A stretch of DNA of 64,000 nucleotides from Bradyrhizobium roseum (GTDB taxonomy: Bacteria; Pseudomonadota; Alphaproteobacteria; Rhizobiales; Xanthobacteraceae): assembly GCF_030413175.1 (NCBI RefSeq), contig NZ_CP129212.1:5804450-5868449 (forward strand). Direction: 5' to 3'. A program made the translations under genes and the position numbers. The notes below the pieces were generated by a model, which searched no databases, was not told the origin of the DNA, and worked only from the letters and a program-made list of their open reading frames with translations. Positions 27,083 to 36,399 of the stretch are shown here, one piece after another (the first letter of the stretch is position 1; each line of letters opens with the position of its first letter).

Positions 27083-27817
27083 CTACGAGAATGACCGGAC
27101 CAGTCCGGAGACGAGCAAATTCCAGCCGTCGATGAGCACGAAGAACAGCATCTTGAACGGCAGCGCGATCACCGTCGGCGGCATCATCATCATGCCCATC
27201 GACATCGTCAGCGTCGCGACGATCATGTCGATCACGAGGAACGGCAGGATGATCAAGAATCCAATCTCGAACGACCGGCGAAGCTCGGAGATCATGAATG
27301 CCGGAATGATGACGCGCATGTCGATGCGCTTGTCGTCGAATTTCCTGCGGAAACTTTCGGCGGCCAGTGCTTCGAACGTCTGCAGGTCCTTCTGACGCAC
27401 GTGGGCCAGCATGAATTCGCGGAACGGATCTGATATCCGCAGGTATGCCTCCTCCTCCGAGATCTCGTTCTTCATCAAGGGCTGGACACCGGTTTCCCAG
27501 GCGCGATCGAACGTCGGAGCCATGACGTAGAACGTCATGAACAGCGCCAGGCTGATCAGGACCAGATTCGCCGGCGTCGTCTGCAGGCCGAGGCCGGCGC
27601 GAAGAAATGACAGCGCGACGGCAAATCGGGTGAAACTCGTCACCATGATGAGCAGCCCCGGTGCGACGGACAGCACAGTGAGCAGCGCCATCAGCTGGAC
27701 GATCCGGCCGCTGGTGCTGCCGTTCCCCGGTGGAAGCAGGGAGCCAAGGTCCGGAATTTGCGCCGCCGCCGTTTCGGGCAGCAGGACCAGCAACGCCACG
27801 ACCAGCAACATCCTCAT
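27083..27817 (-). CDS. fliP: Flagellar export gate protein FliP
   Basis: This 244-residue polytopic protein starts with a cleavable-type signal (MRMLLVVALLVLLPETAAAQ) and holds the FliP signatures VTSFTRFAVALSFLRAGLGL and FMISELRRSFEIGFLIILPF. It is the main subunit of the export-gate pore. Its ATG overlaps the fliL stop as ATGA. It ends this unit, far from fliQ/fliR. Confidence 0.94.
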   Translation of the reverse strand: MRMLLVVALLVLLPETAAAQIPDLGSLLPPGNGSTSGRIVQLMALLTVLSVAPGLLIMVTSFTRFAVALSFLRAGLGLQTTPANLVLISLALFMTFYVMAPTFDRAWETGVQPLMKNEISEEEAYLRISDPFREFMLAHVRQKDLQTFEALAAESFRRKFDDKRIDMRVIIPAFMISELRRSFEIGFLIILPFLVIDMIVATLTMSMGMMMMPPTVIALPFKMLFFVLIDGWNLLVSGLVRSFS

Positions 27818-28257
27818 TGGATCACCAACGTCTCGATAATCAATTCGCGAACCTTGCCCGAAGACCGGATATTGGCCCGCTCGGTCAGGTCGTCCCGCAG
27901 ATGCTGAAGCCCGCGCGCGCCCTCGAACTGGGCAGCCGAGGCCGACCTGAGATAGACGACGATGTCTTCGCTGATATGGGCGGCCAGGATGCCTGCTTCC
28001 TCGTCGTTCAAGCTGTCGGTCACCATCGACGCTTCGACGCGCGCCCAATTGTTCGCCGGCGCCGCGAGGTTGGTCACGATCGGAGAAAGCTTCCTCAGCC
28101 GCGCGCTGCCCGCGTATATCGAGGCGACGGGCGGCGGGGCGGCGTTCTTCCTGGCATCGACGGCGCGCTCCGCCGTCGCGACGAGATGCAGGCCGGCAAG
28201 AGCGCCGGCGCCGATCGCGATCAGCGTCAAGATGAATATCGCCGCCGTCAAGCGCAT
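27814..28257 (-). CDS. fliL: Flagellar basal body-associated protein FliL
   Basis: This 147-residue protein has one N-terminal membrane helix (about 4-25) and a periplasmic domain ending RANIRSSGKVRELIIETLVI, the FliL pattern. FliL surrounds and supports the stator units. It lies between flgH and fliP, the usual place in rhizobia. Confidence 0.85.
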   Translation of the reverse strand: MRLTAAIFILTLIAIGAGALAGLHLVATAERAVDARKNAAPPPVASIYAGSARLRKLSPIVTNLAAPANNWARVEASMVTDSLNDEEAGILAAHISEDIVVYLRSASAAQFEGARGLQHLRDDLTERANIRSSGKVRELIIETLVIQ

Positions 28258-28299
28258 GGCGTTCCTTGTGCCCGCCGCATGGCCCGGTTTTCCTCGGGA

Positions 28300-28995
28300 T
28301 CAGAAGGGCGCCACCGCATCATAGATCCTGTGTCCCCAACCCGGTTGCTGCACGTCCGTCAGACGCCCGCGGCCGCCATAGGACACGCGCGCCTCGGCGA
28401 TCTTTTCATAAGAGATCGTGTTGCCGCGCGAGATGTCTCGGGCCCGAACGATCCCTCCGACATTGAGCACGCGCATCTCCGCATTGACGCGGAATTCCTG
28501 CGAGCCGCTGATCATCATATTGCCGTTCGGCAACACGTCGGTGACGACGGCGGCAACCGACAGCTTGATATCCTCGGTACGGTCGATCTGGCCGGCGCCC
28601 TTGGTCGAGGAGCTCGCGCTCAAATTGGCGTTGCCCTGACCGGTATCCTGCCAGCCAGCGACGTTTGCCAGCCAGTCCAGACCGACCTTGATCTGCGAAT
28701 CGCGTGAGCGATCCGTCTTGTTGTCGAGCTTGGCCTTGTCCTGCATGGAGATGACCACCGTCACGACGTCGCCCACGCGCCGGGCGCGGGGATCGCGGTA
28801 AAGGTCGGTGCCGTCGTCCCAGGTCGAACGAAAGCTCAGAGGCGTATGTCCCCGCGGCGTTGTCGGGATCGGATAGGCTTGCGCTCTCAGCCCGGTACCT
28901 ACGGGGGAAAGCTGCGGCCCGCGCAACACCTCGGAGGGATCCTGGGCGCAACCGCCCAGGAGCAGGAGCGAGAGGATGAGCATCGGCTTCTTCAT
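28300..28995 (-). CDS. flgH: Flagellar L-ring lipoprotein FlgH
   Basis: This 231-residue protein has a lipoprotein signal with lipobox LLGGC (Cys16) and conserved FlgH sequence (RARRVGDVVTVVISMQDKAK; EFRVNAEMRVLNVGGIVRAR). It forms the outer-membrane ring around the rod. Its start overlaps the motE stop as ATGA. Confidence 0.94.
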   Translation of the reverse strand: MKKPMLILSLLLLGGCAQDPSEVLRGPQLSPVGTGLRAQAYPIPTTPRGHTPLSFRSTWDDGTDLYRDPRARRVGDVVTVVISMQDKAKLDNKTDRSRDSQIKVGLDWLANVAGWQDTGQGNANLSASSSTKGAGQIDRTEDIKLSVAAVVTDVLPNGNMMISGSQEFRVNAEMRVLNVGGIVRARDISRGNTISYEKIAEARVSYGGRGRLTDVQQPGWGHRIYDAVAPF

Positions 28996-29741
28996 TTGTT
29001 TCTCTTTCCGTCGTCCGCACGACGCATGCCGCCAAGCAGATCAGCGAGATGCGCGGCGCGCGCGGACTCCATCTCATTGAAGATGGCGCTCGAATTTTTA
29101 GGGCTCAGCTTTGCGAGCACCGCTGCCGCGGTCTCATCCGACATGCCCGCGATATGGGTTGCGGCGGCTTCGGGGCGCATTCGCGAATAGATCTCGACCA
29201 TCGACGCCTCGGCCTTCTTCAAAAATTCGTCCCGAAGCGCCATCCACTTTTCGTATTCGGCGCGCTTGGCTTCGACTTCCGCAATCCGCTCGCGGAGCCT
29301 GGTCTCGGCCTTCTCCAGCTCCTTCAACTGCCAGGCCAGCCGGGCATCCACGGCCGGGTCCGCAACGTTGCTGCAGAATTGGGCGACCTCGTTGTCGTTC
29401 GGCGCGGCCGCCGCAGGCGTCGGCTTTGGCGAGGTTGCGGCGCCTCCGCCCCTGCCCGGGCGGGCGACGGCCGGCGGATTGTCGGGTGCTGCGCCGGTGA
29501 TCAAGGGTCCGGTGTCTTCGGCAGCGCGCGCCACGGGTCTTGCCTGGGCGCTATCGCCGGGGAGCATCAAGACCGGGAGACCCGGCTTCTGCGCTCCCGC
29601 GGCGCGTGTTCGCACCAAAGGCCGCAGGTCCAAAGGCTTTGACGGCTTTCCGTCATCCAGCGCCGGCACCGGCGATGCGCCCGCCAGCACGCACGCCGCG
29701 ACCAGCAGCAGGACTTTCGACTTGTGATCCAGCTTTAGCAT
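28992..29741 (-). CDS. motE: MotE, periplasmic chaperone-like motility protein
   Basis: This 249-residue protein has a signal peptide, a Pro/Ala-rich linker, a coiled coil (about 135-185, KELEKAETRLRERIAEVEAK) and a C-terminal MgtE-N-like domain (IAGMSDETAAAVLAKLSPKN). In Sinorhizobium, MotE is a chaperone for folding and stability of MotC. I use the ATG at 29741, where the signal peptide starts; its ribosome site is weak. It sits between flgI and flgH. Confidence 0.85.
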   Translation of the reverse strand: MLKLDHKSKVLLLVAACVLAGASPVPALDDGKPSKPLDLRPLVRTRAAGAQKPGLPVLMLPGDSAQARPVARAAEDTGPLITGAAPDNPPAVARPGRGGGAATSPKPTPAAAAPNDNEVAQFCSNVADPAVDARLAWQLKELEKAETRLRERIAEVEAKRAEYEKWMALRDEFLKKAEASMVEIYSRMRPEAAATHIAGMSDETAAAVLAKLSPKNSSAIFNEMESARAAHLADLLGGMRRADDGKRNK

Positions 29742-29808
29742 CAGGTGGCGCGCGATCCCCGTTCGAGAACAAAGCATTGCGCGACCAAGCTTGCACGACG
29801 CTTGCGCG

Positions 29809-30936
29809 TCATTGCACGATGATGTCCGCCTGCAGCGCGCCGGCCGTCTTGATCGCCTGCAGGATCGCGATGATGCCGGAAGGCTTCAGGCCGATCTGGT
29901 TCAGGCCGCGGACCAGGCGCTGCAGGTCAACCCCGCTGAGAATGGCCACCTGGGCCCCCGGCTCGTTGACGTCGACATAGGTCTGCGGAACAACCTTGGT
30001 CTCGCCGCGCGAGAACGGGTTCGGCTGGGATACGACGGGCAGCTCGGTCACGCGGACAGTCAGATTGCCGTGGGTCACCGCCACCGTGGATATGCGGACG
30101 TCCCGCCCGATCACCACCGTGCCGGTTCGCTCGTTGATCACGACCCGCGCCCTGGTATCCGGCTCGACGGTCAATTCGCCGATTTCGGCGAGAAAGCGGA
30201 CCGGCCCGACGTGTCGCGGCTTTGACAGCACGACCGTCCGATAATCGCGCTCGAACGCGATCTGGGCGCGGTAGCGACCGCCCGCATAGCGATTGATGGC
30301 GTCGAGGATTCGGGTCGCCGTGACGAAATCCGGGTTCTTCAATTCGAGAACGAGGAACTCCATTTCATGGAGGCTTCCCTGCACGGCGCGCTCGACCAGC
30401 GCGCCGTTCGGAATGCGGCCGGCGGTCGGCGTGCCTTGGCTGACATTCTGCGCCTGGCCCCCCACGCTGAATCCGGCGACGGTGACGGACCCCTGCGCCA
30501 CCGCATAGACAGCGCCGTCAGCGGCACGCAGCGGGGTCATCACGAGCGTTCCTCCGAGCAGCGAGGTGGCATCGCCGAGCGACGATACGGTGATGTCCAT
30601 GCGTTCGCCCGGTTCGATCGAAGGCGGCAGGTCCGCGGTCACCATCACGGCGGCGACGTTGCGCGTGCGCAGCGTGGTCGGCCGCGCCGTGGAATTCGCA
30701 TTGTCGTTCCGCACATTGATGCCCATGTTGTCGAGCATCGACTGCAGGGACTGCTCCGTAAACGGCGCATTGCGCAGGGTGTCACCGGTCCCGTTGAGGC
30801 CGATGACGAGCCCGTAACCGACAATCTGGTTTTCGCGCAATCCCCTGAGGTCCGCGATGTCCTTGATACGGACGGCGGCCTCGGCGCCAGCCGCCGAAAG
30901 GACGAGGATCAACGCCAGCAGCAATCGGGTAATCAT
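29809..30936 (-). CDS. flgI: Flagellar P-ring protein FlgI
   Basis: This 375-residue protein has a signal peptide (1-21) and classic FlgI sequence (RIKDIADLRGLRENQIVGYG; TLRTRNVAAVMVTADLPP). It forms the ring in the peptidoglycan layer. The ATG overlaps the flgA stop as ATGA, which fits FlgA being its chaperone. Confidence 0.95.
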   Translation of the reverse strand: MITRLLLALILVLSAAGAEAAVRIKDIADLRGLRENQIVGYGLVIGLNGTGDTLRNAPFTEQSLQSMLDNMGINVRNDNANSTARPTTLRTRNVAAVMVTADLPPSIEPGERMDITVSSLGDATSLLGGTLVMTPLRAADGAVYAVAQGSVTVAGFSVGGQAQNVSQGTPTAGRIPNGALVERAVQGSLHEMEFLVLELKNPDFVTATRILDAINRYAGGRYRAQIAFERDYRTVVLSKPRHVGPVRFLAEIGELTVEPDTRARVVINERTGTVVIGRDVRISTVAVTHGNLTVRVTELPVVSQPNPFSRGETKVVPQTYVDVNEPGAQVAILSGVDLQRLVRGLNQIGLKPSGIIAILQAIKTAGALQADIIVQ

Positions 30937-31406
30937 CCGTCAACGACCTTTACGGTGCCGTCCGGCTGGACGATGCCCCTGATGATCACGCCGGTGTCGG
31001 TATTACGGACCGGAATGAGCGCGCCGGCGGCGCCCGATTGCATGGCGGCGCCGTATGTCGCGATCGAAAGGCCATTGTCCTCGACGATGACCTTGACGAT
31101 CGCCCCGCGGGCAACCGCCCAAGGTTCATCGACGGCATTTGTCGGTATGGGCTGGCCTGGCAGAAGCGAGCGGCGCGCCATGCGTCCGACCACGGCCTGA
31201 CGCCCCTCGATGAACAGCGCGACGCCGAGAAGGTTGGGCGCAAAGGCGCGCTCGGTGATCATCTCATCCCTGATCACCTCGCCGGGGCGGATCGTCACCG
31301 ACGGCACCGGCAAGCGCCGTTCCTCGCCGGTCGCCGCACCTGCAAAAGCGACAGCCAGCAGCGCGACGGCTGCCCCTCGTACGAACCGGCCAACCGAGTT
31401 CAACAT
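30933..31406 (-). CDS. flgA: P-ring assembly chaperone FlgA (short form)
   Basis: This 157-residue protein has a signal peptide (about 1-27) and SAF/FlgA-type sequence (VPSVTIRPGEVIRDEMITER; ARGAIVKVIVEDNGLSI). It is shorter than the enterobacterial form, as usual in alphaproteobacteria. I use the ATG at 31406, 13 bp after flgG; longer versions would overlap flgG. Confidence 0.9.
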   Translation of the reverse strand: MLNSVGRFVRGAAVALLAVAFAGAATGEERRLPVPSVTIRPGEVIRDEMITERAFAPNLLGVALFIEGRQAVVGRMARRSLLPGQPIPTNAVDEPWAVARGAIVKVIVEDNGLSIATYGAAMQSGAAGALIPVRNTDTGVIIRGIVQPDGTVKVVDG

Positions 31407-31419
31407 CGATACACCGGAA

Positions 31420-32208
31420 CTAGCGAAGCCCCTTGGAGACCGTCGAAGCCATTTCATCCGATGCCGTGATGACCTTGGCATTCATTTCGTAGGCGCGCTG
31501 CGCCGAAATCAACTCGGTGATTTCCTTGACTGGATCGACGTTCGACGCCTCAAGATAGTGCTGGTTGATCTTCCCGTAGCCGGCATCGCCGGGCAGCCCG
31601 ACAACCGGCGTGCCGGAAGCGGTTGTCTCCTTGTAGAGATTACCACCCAGCGGTTCGAGGCCCGCCTCGTTGACGAAGTTGGCAAGGTTGAGCTGTCCGA
31701 TCTGGCGCGGGTTCACCTCCGTGTCCAGCTTGGCGAACACCTGGCCGGTCTTGTTGACCGTGACTTCGACCGTTCCCTGCGGCACCGTGATCGAGGGATC
31801 GATCTGGTAGCCGTCCAGCGTCACGAGCTGACCGTTGGCATTCGTGTTGAACGAGCCGGCGCGGGTATAAAGGACGTCGTTGTTCGGGCCCAGGATCTGA
31901 AACCATCCGCGGCCGTTGATCGCCATGTCGTAGGTGTTGCCGGTTTGCGACAGCGCGCCTTGAATGTGCAGCTTGCGTACCGCGGCCGAACGCACACCGA
32001 GCCCCATATTGGCGCCCTCCGGAATCGGAGAAGACCCCGCGGTGTTGGGGACGCCCTGCATGCGATCCATCTGATAGAACAGGTCGGTGAACTCCGCCCG
32101 CGCCCGCTTGAACGAGGTGGTGTTGATATTGGCGATATTGTTCGCGATAACCTCGACATTGGTCTGCTGCGCGTTCATTCCGGTGGCCGCGATGGCGAGC
32201 GATTTCAC
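31420..32208 (-). CDS. flgG: Flagellar distal rod protein FlgG
   Basis: This 262-residue protein has the rod-protein N-terminus ([40 protein letters not shown]) and C-terminus ([20 protein letters not shown]). The start codon is GTG with GGAG 7 nt upstream. It builds the distal rod in the periplasm. Confidence 0.95.
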   Translation of the reverse strand: MKSLAIAATGMNAQQTNVEVIANNIANINTTSFKRARAEFTDLFYQMDRMQGVPNTAGSSPIPEGANMGLGVRSAAVRKLHIQGALSQTGNTYDMAINGRGWFQILGPNNDVLYTRAGSFNTNANGQLVTLDGYQIDPSITVPQGTVEVTVNKTGQVFAKLDTEVNPRQIGQLNLANFVNEAGLEPLGGNLYKETTASGTPVVGLPGDAGYGKINQHYLEASNVDPVKEITELISAQRAYEMNAKVITASDEMASTVSKGLR

Positions 32209-32225
32209 AACTTGACTCCTTCAGA

Positions 32226-32552
32226 TCAGATCGACATCCGCACGACTTCTTGGTAGGCCTGCACGACCTTGTCGCGGACCGCGACTGCGGTCTGCAACGC
32301 CTGCTCCGCCGACATCAGCGCTTCGACGACCCGCCGCGTCGATTCCTTGCCCTGGATCGCCGAGATCGACGCCGCCTCGCCGGCCTTCAGTGTTCCGATC
32401 GCATCGGACGCCACCTGCTTGAAAACGGATTCAAAGCCGAGTTCGCCGCTCGACTGCGCGGCTCCGACCGCGGGCGACGCCACTTTCGTCTCCGCCGAAC
32501 GGGCCACCGCCTGGCCCGCGGAAATCGCAGTCGAAGAGATCGCCTCCAGCAT
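32226..32552 (-). CDS. fliE: Flagellar hook-basal body complex protein FliE
   Basis: This 108-residue protein has the FliE C-terminal pattern ALMSAEQALQTAVAVRDKVV and YQEVVRMSI. FliE links the MS ring and rod. AGGAG in the end of flgC lies 6 nt before the ATG at 32552; a TTG two codons earlier is in frame but less likely. Confidence 0.93.
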   Translation of the reverse strand: MLEAISSTAISAGQAVARSAETKVASPAVGAAQSSGELGFESVFKQVASDAIGTLKAGEAASISAIQGKESTRRVVEALMSAEQALQTAVAVRDKVVQAYQEVVRMSI

Positions 32553-32554
32553 TG

Positions 32555-32971
32555 TCAACTCCTCAAGAGGTCAACGGTCATGCCGAGCATCGACCTCACC
32601 TGTTTCACGACCTGAAGATTGGCCTCGTAGGATCGATTGACCTCCCGCATGTCGGCCATTTCGATCAGCATGTTGACGTTGGGAAGCTTGACATAGCCGG
32701 CCTTGTCGGCCGCGGGATGCCCGGGCTCGTACTCCACCCTGAACGGCGTGCGGTCGACGCCAACCTCCTTGACCTTCACCAGCTGCGCGCCGGCGGCGCG
32801 GTCCATCGCCGCATCGAACGTCACGGTCTTGCGCTGATACGGATCGGCGCCGGCGACGCGCCCCGTGGAGGTCGCGTTCGCCAAATTCTCCGACACGATC
32901 CGCATCCGCGTCGACTGCGCCTCAAGCCCGGAGCTTGCAACCGACATCGACGCTTGAAGAGAATCCAGCAT
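32555..32971 (-). CDS. flgC: Flagellar proximal rod protein FlgC
   Basis: This 138-residue protein has FlgC sequence (SGLEAQSTRMRIVSENLANA; PNVNMLIEMADMREVNRSYE). It is a rod subunit located between flgB and fliE. Its stop codon is 2 nt before the fliE ATG. Confidence 0.95.
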   Translation of the reverse strand: MLDSLQASMSVASSGLEAQSTRMRIVSENLANATSTGRVAGADPYQRKTVTFDAAMDRAAGAQLVKVKEVGVDRTPFRVEYEPGHPAADKAGYVKLPNVNMLIEMADMREVNRSYEANLQVVKQVRSMLGMTVDLLRS

Positions 32972-32981
32972 TCAAACCACC

Positions 32982-33362
32982 CTAAGCCTTTGCGCCCGAC
33001 AGCAGCATGCGATGGAACGACCGCACGATCGCCGTGTTCATCGAATAGTCACGATTCACGTCGCCGCCCTTGACCATTTCCTGCTCGAGACTGACGGAAT
33101 TTCCGGAATGCACGACCTCCCAGCTGTCCTTCTTCGCAGTGGCCCGAGTGTCTGTTTCGACCGCGCTCAGCTGCAGGTGCGCCGGCGAGGTTATCGCAAG
33201 CCTGACGGGCATGCCGTCCAGCACCTTGTTGAACGGCTCGACGTCGCGCGCCTTGAAACCGGGCGTATTGGCATTGGCCACGTTGGCGGCGATCGTCGAC
33301 TGGCGGAGCTCGAGCCAGCGCGCCTGTGACGAAGCAAGCTCAAAGAGATAAAGCGGTCCCAC
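32982..33362 (-). CDS. flgB: Flagellar proximal rod protein FlgB
   Basis: This 126-residue protein has FlgB sequence (YLFELASSQARWLELRQSTI, AANVANANTPGFKARD). The start codon is GTG with only a weak ribosome site. It is the first gene of the unit that runs flgB-flgC-fliE-flgG-flgA-flgI-motE-flgH-fliL-fliP. Confidence 0.93.
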   Translation of the reverse strand: MGPLYLFELASSQARWLELRQSTIAANVANANTPGFKARDVEPFNKVLDGMPVRLAITSPAHLQLSAVETDTRATAKKDSWEVVHSGNSVSLEQEMVKGGDVNRDYSMNTAIVRSFHRMLLSGAKA

Positions 33363-33447
33363 GGCAGTTCAGATCCCATTTGTTCGAGAGAACCATAGCC
33401 CGGCAAGCTTTTCCCAGGCTGTTGCGCGGAGCACCACTCCTTGAATA

Positions 33448-34533
33448 TTAATTCACCTTCTCGGCACGGGACGATTGTTGCGACTGCAGGAAGTAAATGA
33501 TCTCGGCAACGGGCCGGAAAAACTCCCCCGGTATCACTTGGTCAACCTGAACCGCTTCATAGAGTGCGCGCGCCAGCGCCTTGTTCTCGATCACAGGAAT
33601 GTTGTTCTGCTCGGCGATCGCGCGAATCTTCAGCGCGATGGCGTCCGCACCCTTGGCCAGCACCAGCGGCGCCGGATTTTCGTCGCGCCGGTATCGCAGC
33701 GCCACGGCAAAATGCGTTGGATTCGCGATCACCAGCGACGCCTTCGACGCCGATGCGATCATCCTGCGACGCGACCGATCGCGCGCCAGCGACCGCAGCC
33801 GCGCCTTGACCAGTGGATCGCCCTCCGCCTGCTTGTGCTCGTCCTTCAACTCCTGCCGCGTCATGCGCAACTCGCGCCGCCAGTGGAAGCGCGACCAGGC
33901 GAGATCGAGCGCGACCAGGAGGATCGTCGTGATGCAGATCGCTGCCACGATCCGCATGGCGATCGTGAGGATCATCTCCGGCAGCGCCGCCGGATCGGTA
34001 TACATCGCCTCGAACGCCCTCGCTTCGGACGCTCGCAACATGAAGCCGACGACCAAGCTTACGGAAACCAGCTTGAAGACCGACTTTGCGAATTCCACGA
34101 GTCCTTGGGCACCGAAGATACGGCTCCAGCCCTGCGCCGGAGAAATCCGCGAGAAGTTCGGCTGGATGCGATCGAGCACCAGTCGCGGCGCGTTCTGAAG
34201 CAGCGAAGCGGCGAGCCCGAACGAGACCAGGACGATGACAAGCGGCAGCATGAAGCGCATCGCCTCGAACCCCACCACCGACAAGAGGTTTTGCGCGTCT
34301 GCCGCGGTGCTCAGGCGAATGCCGTCGGGATCGTCGAGAAAGCCCTTCAGGGTCGGTACGAGCTGCTGCACGCCCTGCCCGATCAGGAGCGACTGGATCA
34401 CCATCAGCGCCGCCATCGAGGCGAAGATGGAAGCCTCGCGGGAAACCGGAATCTTGCCCTGTTCGAGCGCGTCGCGGACCTTCTTCTCGGTCGGCTGTTC
34501 GGTTTTGCTCTCCTGATCGGTTGCTTCTGCCAT
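33448..34533 (-). CDS. flhB: Flagellar export switch protein FlhB
   Basis: This 361-residue protein has four membrane helices and a cytoplasmic domain with the self-cleaving NPTH motif at 271-274 (SLVIANPTHFAVALRY). Cleavage there, together with FliK, switches export from hook to filament subunits. It starts 13 bp after fliG and is the last gene of the motA unit. Confidence 0.95.
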   Translation of the reverse strand: MAEATDQESKTEQPTEKKVRDALEQGKIPVSREASIFASMAALMVIQSLLIGQGVQQLVPTLKGFLDDPDGIRLSTAADAQNLLSVVGFEAMRFMLPLVIVLVSFGLAASLLQNAPRLVLDRIQPNFSRISPAQGWSRIFGAQGLVEFAKSVFKLVSVSLVVGFMLRASEARAFEAMYTDPAALPEMILTIAMRIVAAICITTILLVALDLAWSRFHWRRELRMTRQELKDEHKQAEGDPLVKARLRSLARDRSRRRMIASASKASLVIANPTHFAVALRYRRDENPAPLVLAKGADAIALKIRAIAEQNNIPVIENKALARALYEAVQVDQVIPGEFFRPVAEIIYFLQSQQSSRAEKVN

Positions 34534-34546
34534 GCTTGTTCAGCGG

Positions 34547-35587
34547 TCAGCGAAAGACCAGCTCATCCTCCTGTTCGGGGTTGAGCTCGATTTCGCCCCG
34601 CTCGGCCAGGTCGAGCGCGAGGTCGGTGATCACGCGGCGCGCCTCCATCACGTCGCGCTGGTTCGACGGTTCGCCGATGGCCAACTCGTGTTCCACGACG
34701 CGCCTGACGCGCGAGGCCACGGATGACAGGATCAACTCGCGGAAATTCCTGTCCGTCCCCTTCAGCGCCACGACGATGCGATCGGTCGGCACCTGATCGA
34801 AGATCATGGTGCGCGCCTTCGTCGTCAGGTTGACGACGTCGTCGAACGTGAACAGCAGCTCCTTGAGCACTTCCGCCGACTTTGGACGCTTCTCCGACAA
34901 GCTTTTCAGCATTTCCTCGATATGGCCGCGCTCCATCTTGTTGATGATATCGGCGACGCGCGCATAGGTATCCGCCCCGAGGTTGCGGGCGAAATTCAAG
35001 GTCAGGTCTTCATGAAGCGTCTTCTCGATCATTCGCATCGCGTCATCGACGATCGGCTTGAGACTCAGCACGCGCCGCATGAGTTCGTTGCGCAGGCCTG
35101 CGGGAAGTTGGCTCATGACCTTTGCGGCACAGGCCGGCTTCACCTTGGAAAGGATCAAGGCGGCGGTTTGCGGGTGTTCCTTGGAAAGGTAACTGGCGAG
35201 CGAGTTCTCCGACACCGACGACACGCGGTCCCAGACCGACCGGCTCGAATTGCCGAGCAGGTCGGACATGATCTGGGAGACCTGCTCGGGGGGCAGGACG
35301 TCACCAAGCACGGCCTCGAGCCCGCCAAGCGTGCCAAGAATGTTGGCACCCATGGAGAATTGCCGGGCAAACTCCTCGACGATCGATTCCAGTTCCTGCG
35401 CCGTTATCGGCCGCAGCTCAGCCGCAGCCTTCGTGACGACCCGGATCTCCTGCGGCTCGAATTGCTGCAGGATGCTCGCCGCCGATTGCCGCCCCATCGC
35501 CAGCAGCAATGCTGCGACTTTTTCCGTTCCACCGAGCGTGGCGACGCCTCGCTGCTTGACGGGAGAGACGCCCACGGGTCCCGCCAC
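34547..35587 (-). CDS. fliG: Flagellar motor switch protein FliG
   Basis: This 346-residue protein has FliG sequence in the N-terminal (KVAALLLAMGRQSAASILQQ), middle (LSKEHPQTAALILSKVKPAC) and C-terminal (LTTKARTMIFDQVPTDRIVV) domains. It forms the C-ring part that touches MotA and makes torque. The start codon is GTG, 2 nt after the fliN stop. Confidence 0.95.
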   Translation of the reverse strand: MAGPVGVSPVKQRGVATLGGTEKVAALLLAMGRQSAASILQQFEPQEIRVVTKAAAELRPITAQELESIVEEFARQFSMGANILGTLGGLEAVLGDVLPPEQVSQIMSDLLGNSSRSVWDRVSSVSENSLASYLSKEHPQTAALILSKVKPACAAKVMSQLPAGLRNELMRRVLSLKPIVDDAMRMIEKTLHEDLTLNFARNLGADTYARVADIINKMERGHIEEMLKSLSEKRPKSAEVLKELLFTFDDVVNLTTKARTMIFDQVPTDRIVVALKGTDRNFRELILSSVASRVRRVVEHELAIGEPSNQRDVMEARRVITDLALDLAERGEIELNPEQEDELVFR

Positions 35588-35589
35588 GG

Positions 35590-35979
35590 TCAGACTTCAC
35601 CGCTACCGCCGAGCGGACCGACAATTTCGGTCAGGGATACACCAAACCGGGAATTATCCTCCTCGACGACGACCACCTCGCCGCGCGCGACGATCCGGCC
35701 GTTGACCACGACATCGACCGGTTCGCCGACCCGATGGTCGAGAGGGACCACAGCGCCGCGCCCCAGCTTCATGAGGTTGGCGACCGGGATGGTCGCGGAG
35801 CCCAGCACCACCTGCATCGTGACGGGAATGCGCAGGATCGCCTCGACGTTGGCGAACTTCGTTGCGTCCTCGGCCGTCCGGGCGGCGATCTCCGCCAACC
35901 TCTCCAGGGGAGACGTGGCCGAGTGCGCGTCTCCGGACGCCCGGTCGGCAGGAGATTCTTGGTCGAAAGGGTGCGCCAT
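35590..35979 (-). CDS. fliN: Flagellar motor switch protein FliN
   Basis: This 129-residue protein has the SpoA domain at about 45-125 (ILRIPVTMQVVLGSATIPVA, LMKLGRGAVVPLDHRVGEP). It forms the lower C-ring and helps dock the export complex. It lies between a small coiled-coil membrane protein gene and fliG. Confidence 0.94.
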   Translation of the reverse strand: MAHPFDQESPADRASGDAHSATSPLERLAEIAARTAEDATKFANVEAILRIPVTMQVVLGSATIPVANLMKLGRGAVVPLDHRVGEPVDVVVNGRIVARGEVVVVEEDNSRFGVSLTEIVGPLGGSGEV

Positions 35980-36027
35980 CTTGTTATCGCCTTTTGGTAA
36001 TTCACTTGCCGGGGCACGGCCCCGGAA

Positions 36028-36399
36028 TTATCTGCTCGCGTGCGCAGCACCGTCAGGTGACGATTCGCGTTCGGTATCCGTGAGTCCCGGCTTGTGCGCA
36101 TGGCCGCCGTCGCTGACCGCCGAAGGAGGTTGCATGCCGCGCGCATCCAGCGCCGCGATGGCATCGTGAGCCTGATCGATCTTTGTGCCCAGAACCGCGG
36201 CAAGCTGTGCGAGGTTGGCGGTGGAATCGTGCGCCGCCGTGATGACGCTATCGAACGCGCTCGCCGTCTCGTGAACGATGGTCGAGAACTCGCCCTGATA
36301 GGTGCGCAGCCGCGCCAGCTCACGGTGCATCTGCGCCACCCGTATGCTGGTGAAGGCGAGCGCCATCAGCAACACGGCATCAACGAGATAGGATGTCAT
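36028..36399 (-). CDS. Small membrane-anchored coiled-coil protein between fliM and fliN
   Basis: This 123-residue protein has one N-terminal membrane helix (about 3-20, LVDAVLLMALAFTSIRV), then a helical stretch (MHRELARLRTYQGEFSTIVH; LAQLAAVLGTKIDQAHDAIA) and a polar tail. I use the ATG at 36399; its gene overlaps the 3' end of fliM by 20 bp. From memory, small proteins of this build occur at this place in other alphaproteobacterial flagellar loci, but no function is established. A link between C-ring and membrane is a guess. Confidence 0.7.
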   Translation of the reverse strand: MTSYLVDAVLLMALAFTSIRVAQMHRELARLRTYQGEFSTIVHETASAFDSVITAAHDSTANLAQLAAVLGTKIDQAHDAIAALDARGMQPPSAVSDGGHAHKPGLTDTERESSPDGAAHASR

